Shown here piece after piece: positions 59,976 through 64,000 of a DNA stretch of 64,000 nucleotides; position 1 is the first letter of the stretch, and the number at the start of each line of letters is the position of its first letter. The position numbers were made by a program, and so were the translations under genes. Under the pieces are notes generated by a model. That model was given only the letters and a program-made list of their open reading frames with translations, ran no database searches and had not been told where the DNA came from. The DNA comes from a virus, in IMG/VR virus record IMGVR_UViG_3300032293_002041, positions 1 to 64,000 of that record. One strand, 5' to 3'.

Positions 59976-60204
59976 ATCATTAGCTTTTCATTTTTGGGCT
60001 GGTTTTCCTAAGTCTACACAAGAGGAGATCAATACTAGATTTAGTATTTGCCAAAGCTGCGATACTTTTGATAATAAGTCTAGCCAGTGTTTAGCTTGCG
60101 GTTGTAATCTGAGCACTAAGAGAATATTTATGAACAAGTTAGCTTGGGCAGATCAGAAATGTCCTTTGGATAAATGGCAAAAAATAGACAGGAACTTAAA
60201 ATGA
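59941..60204 (+). CDS. Cys-rich small protein (87 aa)
   Basis: Basic helix at the start (RKVKTFLKSLAFHFWAGFP), then RFSICQSCDTF...CLACGCNLSTKR...CPLDKW: five to six Cys forming a zinc or Fe-S site. The 'RxxICxxCxxF...CxxCGC.L..K......CP..KW' pattern is common in phages and bacteria, unknown role. Confidence 0.7.
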   Translation: MSILRKVKTFLKSLAFHFWAGFPKSTQEEINTRFSICQSCDTFDNKSSQCLACGCNLSTKRIFMNKLAWADQKCPLDKWQKIDRNLK

Positions 60205-60743
60205 TACCCAAAGCAGCCAACCAAAATCAAAACTCTTACTCAATAATCAAAAATAGGAATATATTTGACGATATTGTATTAAGAATAAAGTCAGAACAAA
60301 ATGGAGCTACGGTTATCGTTCCGCATGTATGCAATAATATCAATGCTTTTGGTGCAGGATTTGCTGGTCAAGTAGCTGAATTTTATCCTGAAGTTAAAGC
60401 TAATTTTCATATGCTAGGGCAAAAGGCCAAGCTTGGACACACGCAATTTATCACAGTCAGATCTGATAAGAAATATGGACATAGCATCATATTCGCAAAT
60501 ATGATTGCTCAAAATAGACTACTAAATTCAAAAAATAAAAGGCCACTCAATTACGCTGCGCTAGTCTACTGTATGAATCAGGTAAGAACTTTTGCTAAAG
60601 AGTTTCAAGCTCAGAATGATTCTAAGATAGAGATACACTCACCAAAGTTTGGTAGTGGTTTGGCCGGAGGCAACTGGAATTTTATTTCAGAATTGATCAA
60701 TGACGTTTGGTACGATTCTCATGTTTTTGTATACTTTCAATAA
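60201..60743 (+). CDS. macro-domain protein, Appr-1''-p-type (180 aa)
   Basis: VIVPHVCNNINAFGAGFAGQVAEFYPEVK and IEIHSPKFGSGLAGGNWNFISELINDVW are the two ADP-ribose-contact regions of macro domains of the ADP-ribose-1''-phosphate phosphatase type. Could act on ADP-ribose products of tRNA-ligase repair or of NAD-consuming host defences (inference). ATG 60201 after GACAGGAACTTAAA. Confidence 0.85.
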   Translation: MIPKAANQNQNSYSIIKNRNIFDDIVLRIKSEQNGATVIVPHVCNNINAFGAGFAGQVAEFYPEVKANFHMLGQKAKLGHTQFITVRSDKKYGHSIIFANMIAQNRLLNSKNKRPLNYAALVYCMNQVRTFAKEFQAQNDSKIEIHSPKFGSGLAGGNWNFISELINDVWYDSHVFVYFQ

Positions 60744-60756
60744 TTTTGGAGACAAT

Positions 60757-60885
60757 ATGTATTATTTTGCATTTTTGATTTGTTTAATTCTTGGTGTTAT
60801 CCGTGGATTACACCAGTTATATACTCCGTCTTATCCTGTTAAACCCTCTAAAAATCTTTTAGATTTTTTATTTCCCGGTATTTAA
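60757..60885 (+). CDS. small membrane protein (42 aa)
   Basis: ATG after TTGGAGACAAT. MYYFAFLICLILGVIRGLHQLY.. one short membrane helix then a Pro/Lys tail. Abuts the next gene. Confidence 0.5.
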   Translation: MYYFAFLICLILGVIRGLHQLYTPSYPVKPSKNLLDFLFPGI

Positions 60886-61419
60886 ATGAATAGACTACAT
60901 AATCAAAGGGTTTATCTTGCTGGAGCAATGGATCGCGTTCCAGACAGGGGTTGTACATGGAGGGATAGTATAACTCCATTCTTAAACGCTCTTGGAATAG
61001 AAGTATTTAATCCAAGTAGCAAGCCATCTAATATTGGTTTAGAAGATCAAGATTCTCATAAGATAAAATCTAAGCTTAAAGATAAAGAAAATTATGACGA
61101 ACTATCTTCTATGATGAAGTCTATCAGGTCTGTTGATTTAAGATTAGTAGACATAAGCGACTTTATTATTGTAAATCTTGATCTTACAGTACACCCGTGC
61201 GGAACTCTTGAGGAAATATTCTGGGCTAATAGACAGAAGAAGCCTATTTTAGTTCATATGGTACAAGGAAAGAAGCAGACTCCAGACTGGCTTTTTGGCA
61301 CCATTCCTCATCAAATGATTTTCTCCACATGGGATGAAATTAAGTCTTATCTTCTGCATATCAACGCATCGGAAAATATAGATACGCACAAGAGATGGTA
61401 TTTTTTTAATATAGAATAA
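60886..61419 (+). CDS. nucleoside 2-deoxyribosyltransferase-like protein (177 aa)
   Basis: RVYLAGAMDR...WRDSITPFLNALGIEVFNPSSKPS at the start, VDLRLVDISDFIIVNLDLTVHPCGTLEEIFWANRQKKPI in the middle (DxSDFxIVxxD...GTxxEIxxA): the nucleoside 2-deoxyribosyltransferase/DUF4406 fold. Such enzymes exchange or cleave bases of (deoxy)nucleosides. Substrate uncertain. Starts immediately after the previous stop. Confidence 0.75.
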   Translation: MNRLHNQRVYLAGAMDRVPDRGCTWRDSITPFLNALGIEVFNPSSKPSNIGLEDQDSHKIKSKLKDKENYDELSSMMKSIRSVDLRLVDISDFIIVNLDLTVHPCGTLEEIFWANRQKKPILVHMVQGKKQTPDWLFGTIPHQMIFSTWDEIKSYLLHINASENIDTHKRWYFFNIE

Positions 61420-61464
61420 TGCTAAAATATTTTACGAAACAGATTCTTTCTTGAAGGACATATA

Positions 61465-61920
61465 ATGAATCAACACTACGTTAGCGAAACAAAAAAAATA
61501 GGCTATATAGCTCCAAGCAAAATCATTGTTGGAGATTCCAGAGTTCAAGGCCGAGGAGTTTTCTCTTTAGATGATATTAAAAAAGGAGAGATTATAGAAC
61601 GATGTCCATTAATACAGATGGAATATAGATCCAAATATCAATTAGATCCTACTATTTTTGGATATACTTACGCCAGATACCAAGAAGACGAAAACACGGA
61701 ACAACATGGTTTTTTGATGTACATAGCAACCGGATACGGTATGCTATATAATCATCAGGATGAGCCTAATGCTTTGTGGAGATTTGATTATCCTGAACTT
61801 TTAGGCGATATAGTGGCTATTAAAGACATAAAATCTGGGGAAGAAATTTTTATCAATTATGGTAATTGTTATTTTAATAATAAAGATGCCTACACTGGCA
61901 TAGAACAGGTAAAAATATAA
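61465..61920 (+). CDS. SET-domain protein 1 (151 aa)
   Basis: IIVGDSRVQGRGVFSLDDIKKGEIIERCPLI (start of SET), GYGMLYNHQDEPNALWRF (NHxxxPN motif) and AIKDIKSGEEIFINYG (GEExxxxYG): complete stand-alone SET domain, usually a protein lysine methyltransferase using S-adenosylmethionine. Target unknown. Tandem with the next gene after two bases. Confidence 0.88.
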   Translation: MNQHYVSETKKIGYIAPSKIIVGDSRVQGRGVFSLDDIKKGEIIERCPLIQMEYRSKYQLDPTIFGYTYARYQEDENTEQHGFLMYIATGYGMLYNHQDEPNALWRFDYPELLGDIVAIKDIKSGEEIFINYGNCYFNNKDAYTGIEQVKI

Positions 61921-61922
61921 TT

Positions 61923-62387
61923 ATGGTAGAGAAAGAAAATTTTGAAACAATATCCGGAATAGAATTTTATTCACCATCAAAAATTATTATTAAACAATCT
62001 ACCATACACGGAAGAGGGGTGTTCGCAAATCAAGACATTCAAGAGGGAGAGATTGTCGAAAGATGCCCAACTATAGCACTAGGTTTCAGATCCAGGTATC
62101 ATAGTGATCCACAAATATATAGATATTTATATGGTCAACCAATGTGCCCATGTAATGAATGCAAAACACACGGATTCATTTTTCATATGGTTCTTGGCTA
62201 TGGTATGATATATAATCACCAAGATAATGCAAATACTACTTGGAAATTTGATTATGCTAACTCTATTGCTGATGTAATAGCTAATCGAGACATAAAGAAG
62301 GGCGACGAAATTTTTGTAGACTATGGAACAAAATATTTTCATGATATGGAAAAAATAGAATTAGATACTTATGCAAAAAATAATTGA
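61923..62387 (+). CDS. SET-domain protein 2 (154 aa)
   Basis: Same blocks as the preceding gene (IHGRGVFANQDIQEGEIVERCP, MIYNHQDNANTTWKF, ANRDIKKGDEIFVDYG), clearly a tandem duplicate. It adds CPCNECKTHG, a Cys cluster missing in copy 1. Asn replaces Pro in the NHxxxPN motif. Overlaps the GMP reductase gene. Confidence 0.87.
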   Translation: MVEKENFETISGIEFYSPSKIIIKQSTIHGRGVFANQDIQEGEIVERCPTIALGFRSRYHSDPQIYRYLYGQPMCPCNECKTHGFIFHMVLGYGMIYNHQDNANTTWKFDYANSIADVIANRDIKKGDEIFVDYGTKYFHDMEKIELDTYAKNN

Positions 62388-63507
62388 TGACACTAAATTA
62401 GATTTTGATGATGTTTTGATAGTACCTCAAAGATCTACATTAACAAGCAGATCAGAGATAAATCTAGAAAGATCTTTTAGCTTTTATCATAGTCCAAGAA
62501 TTTGGTCTGGCATTCCTATTATGTGTGCGAATATGAGCTTTGCCTCATTTGATATGGCCAATACTTTAAGTCAGTATAAGATGATAACATGTCTCCATAA
62601 ATATCATACAGTGCAGCAATTATCTTCGTATTTTCTAGCCAATCCAAACTCTTTAAATTATGTTTGGATTTCTATTGGATATAAAAAATCTGATATAAAT
62701 CACTTGCTAGAATTTTATCAAAAAACTGGTATGCAGCCCAATATTTGTATTGATGTACCTAATGGTCACATGGACGTATTTGTCAGATACTGTAAAAAAA
62801 TTAGGGATCATTTTCCAGAATCAATTATAATGGCAGGAAATGTTACCAATCCATCGTCTACTCAAGAACTCCTTATATATGGGGGCGTAGACATTGTAAA
62901 ATGTGGAGTTGGAGGAGGCAGTGCTTGTATGACAAGATTTATTACTGGATGTGGATATCCCCAGTTATCTTGTTGTTTAGATAACTCTTATGCGGCTCAT
63001 GGTCTACAAAACGGAGACAAGAAATTAGGATTAATTTGCTCAGATGGAGGTCACAAGCACAGTGGAGATGTATGTAAAGCTATGTGTGCTGGGGCAGACT
63101 TTATTATGCTGGGAGGATTTTTTTCTGGAACTGATGCCTGCGAAGGAGAATGGAAGCTAGAATATAAATGCGCAAAAGCTGGAATAGCATCTGAATTTTG
63201 GCAACCATTTGATCCAGGATATGAAACCGAAACCAGAAAAGTTAATTTCACATATTATGGAATGAGTTCCCATCATGCTCAAGACCAATACGAAGACGGT
63301 AAAAAAGATTATAGAGCATCCGAAGGCACAAAGATTACAGTTAAATATAAAGGACTAACTAAGGAAATAATTCAAGAATTGCTTGGAGGCATACGCTCTT
63401 GTTGCTGTTATATTGGATCTAATTCGATTAAAAATATGTCAAAATGCAGTCAATTCTGCAAAACAAATCAGATACATTCAAATAAAAACCCAGTCTTCGG
63501 AATATAA
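62371..63507 (+). CDS. guaC: GMP reductase / IMPDH-family enzyme (378 aa)
   Basis: KLDFDDVLIVPQRSTLTSRSEI start, CIDVPNGH, IIMAGNV, GGVDIVKCGVGGGSACMTRFITGCGYPQL (catalytic Cys loop) and SDGGHKHSGDVCKAMCAGADFIMLGGFFSGT: the IMPDH/GMPR barrel without CBS domains, and in wording closest to GMP reductase (GMP to IMP with NADPH). Last ~40 residues unusually Cys-rich (SCCCYIG, KCSQFCK). Purine salvage for the phage is likely. Confidence 0.88.
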   Translation: MQKIIDDTKLDFDDVLIVPQRSTLTSRSEINLERSFSFYHSPRIWSGIPIMCANMSFASFDMANTLSQYKMITCLHKYHTVQQLSSYFLANPNSLNYVWISIGYKKSDINHLLEFYQKTGMQPNICIDVPNGHMDVFVRYCKKIRDHFPESIIMAGNVTNPSSTQELLIYGGVDIVKCGVGGGSACMTRFITGCGYPQLSCCLDNSYAAHGLQNGDKKLGLICSDGGHKHSGDVCKAMCAGADFIMLGGFFSGTDACEGEWKLEYKCAKAGIASEFWQPFDPGYETETRKVNFTYYGMSSHHAQDQYEDGKKDYRASEGTKITVKYKGLTKEIIQELLGGIRSCCCYIGSNSIKNMSKCSQFCKTNQIHSNKNPVFGI

Positions 63508-63510
63508 TTA

Positions 63511-64000
63511 ATGAACATACATTTACAGGCTCCTATTGGAGCAACAGGATATGGTAATGCAGCTCTGAATATACTAAAAGAAATAAATCGGGATCACGAT
63601 GTCTGCTTAACATCAATAGGAAATCCTCAGATTGAAAATAAGTCTGATGAAGATACTGTCCGCAGATGCATCAATAAACAAGTTAGCGTCCCGTACGATG
63701 CTGTATCAGTAAAAATATGGCATCAGTTCGATCTATTGAATAGATTAGGGCGAGGTAAATACTATGCATACCCCTTTTTTGAAATAGATACCTTCAATGC
63801 CTTAGAAAAACACCATCTTAATTTTCCAGATGAAATAATAGCTAGTAGTCAGTGGGCAAAACAAATATTGATTGATAATGGAATAGACAGACCAATAGGT
63901 ATTGTTCCTCTTGGAGTTAATCCTGATATTTTTTATCCCATTGAAGTAAAGAATAAACCCAAAAATTTTATTTTTATTACAATCGGCAAATGGGAAATTA
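63511..64000 (+). CDS. glycosyltransferase (GT4-like), 5' part
   Basis: MNIHLQAPIGATGYGNAAL..., a GxGYG nucleotide-loop start, then FPFFEIDTF-like YPFFEIDTFN, DEIIASSQWAKQIL and IGIVPLGVNPDIFYP, typical of GT-B retaining glycosyltransferases. Cut by the window end, so the C-terminal donor-binding domain is missing. Could modify phage DNA, virion or host surface. Confidence 0.8.
   Translation, partial: MNIHLQAPIGATGYGNAALNILKEINRDHDVCLTSIGNPQIENKSDEDTVRRCINKQVSVPYDAVSVKIWHQFDLLNRLGRGKYYAYPFFEIDTFNALEKHHLNFPDEIIASSQWAKQILIDNGIDRPIGIVPLGVNPDIFYPIEVKNKPKNFIFITIGKWEI

Noticed and set aside
1-64000. CRISPR array or insertion sequence
   Set aside because: The dispersed repeats are not regularly spaced with unique spacers, and no transposase or terminal inverted repeats were found. 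The mobile genes seen are HNH endonucleases and a group I intron.

Overview
The window looks like one long stretch of a large tailed-phage genome, probably a jumbo or huge phage of a Planctomycetota-type host. The phage signs are about 155 densely packed, mostly tiny genes, nearly all on the + strand and often joined by ATGA or TAATG overlaps. Others are T4-type rIIA and rIIB, ThyX, an ATP-dependent DNA ligase, a RuvB-type AAA+ ATPase, an endonuclease VII-like HNH protein, several free-standing HNH genes, a tRNA set and a phage-borne tmRNA. The host hint comes from a twin-arginine DUF1501 protein, a DUF6356-like protein and two small secreted proteins of a planctomycete-like style. The genetic code looks standard. 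The host assignment is an inference from gene families, not proven.

Layout. (i) 1-15.2 kb is visibly richer in G+C. It holds small accessory genes in one- to five-gene units separated by a repeated cassette of two hairpins, a GC-rich spacer and a sigma70-like promoter. It also carries a gene-free ~560-nt structured RNA candidate (2644-3203), a second structured RNA candidate (8228-8475), most of the tRNA genes, a kinase-like protein, a PRTase and a DUF932 protein. (ii) 14.3-18.9 kb is AT-rich, with tiny membrane or secreted proteins and most copies of a second repeated RNA-like element (AATCC hairpin followed by AGTCAGC). (iii) 19-31 kb is a long run of very small translationally coupled genes, interrupted by a minus-strand HNH gene and ending with thyX and a zinc-peptidase-like gene. 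(iv) 31-48 kb holds UV endonuclease UvsE, a deaminase, metallophosphoesterases, tRNA-Ile, a second minus-strand HNH gene, the tmRNA, DUF1501, DNA ligase, a glycosylase-like protein, an intron-containing tRNA, endonuclease VII and an HNH gene that has displaced the end of its neighbour. (v) 48-64 kb holds rIIA, rIIB, a primase-polymerase-like protein, RuvB-like ATPase, thioredoxin-like, actin-like, a trypsin-like and a subtilisin-like protease, macro domain, deoxyribosyltransferase-like, two SET-domain proteins, GMP reductase and a glycosyltransferase cut by the window end.

How it works together. Almost every transcription unit starts with a strong sigma70-like promoter (TTGACA, 16-17 bp, TAGAAT/TATACT/TATAAT), which fits early or host-polymerase transcription. 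Many of these promoters carry a CGATA motif inside the spacer. The recognisable enzymes serve nucleotide supply (ThyX, deaminase, PRTase, GMP reductase, deoxyribosyltransferase-like), DNA repair and replication (UvsE, ligase, RuvB, primase-like, endonuclease VII) and translation upkeep (tRNAs, tmRNA, L7/L12-like). Secreted or periplasmic proteins (DUF1501, protease, thioredoxin-like) are unusually many for a phage. The strongest candidates for something undescribed are the two structured RNAs, the two dispersed repeat families and the atypical tRNA-like genes.
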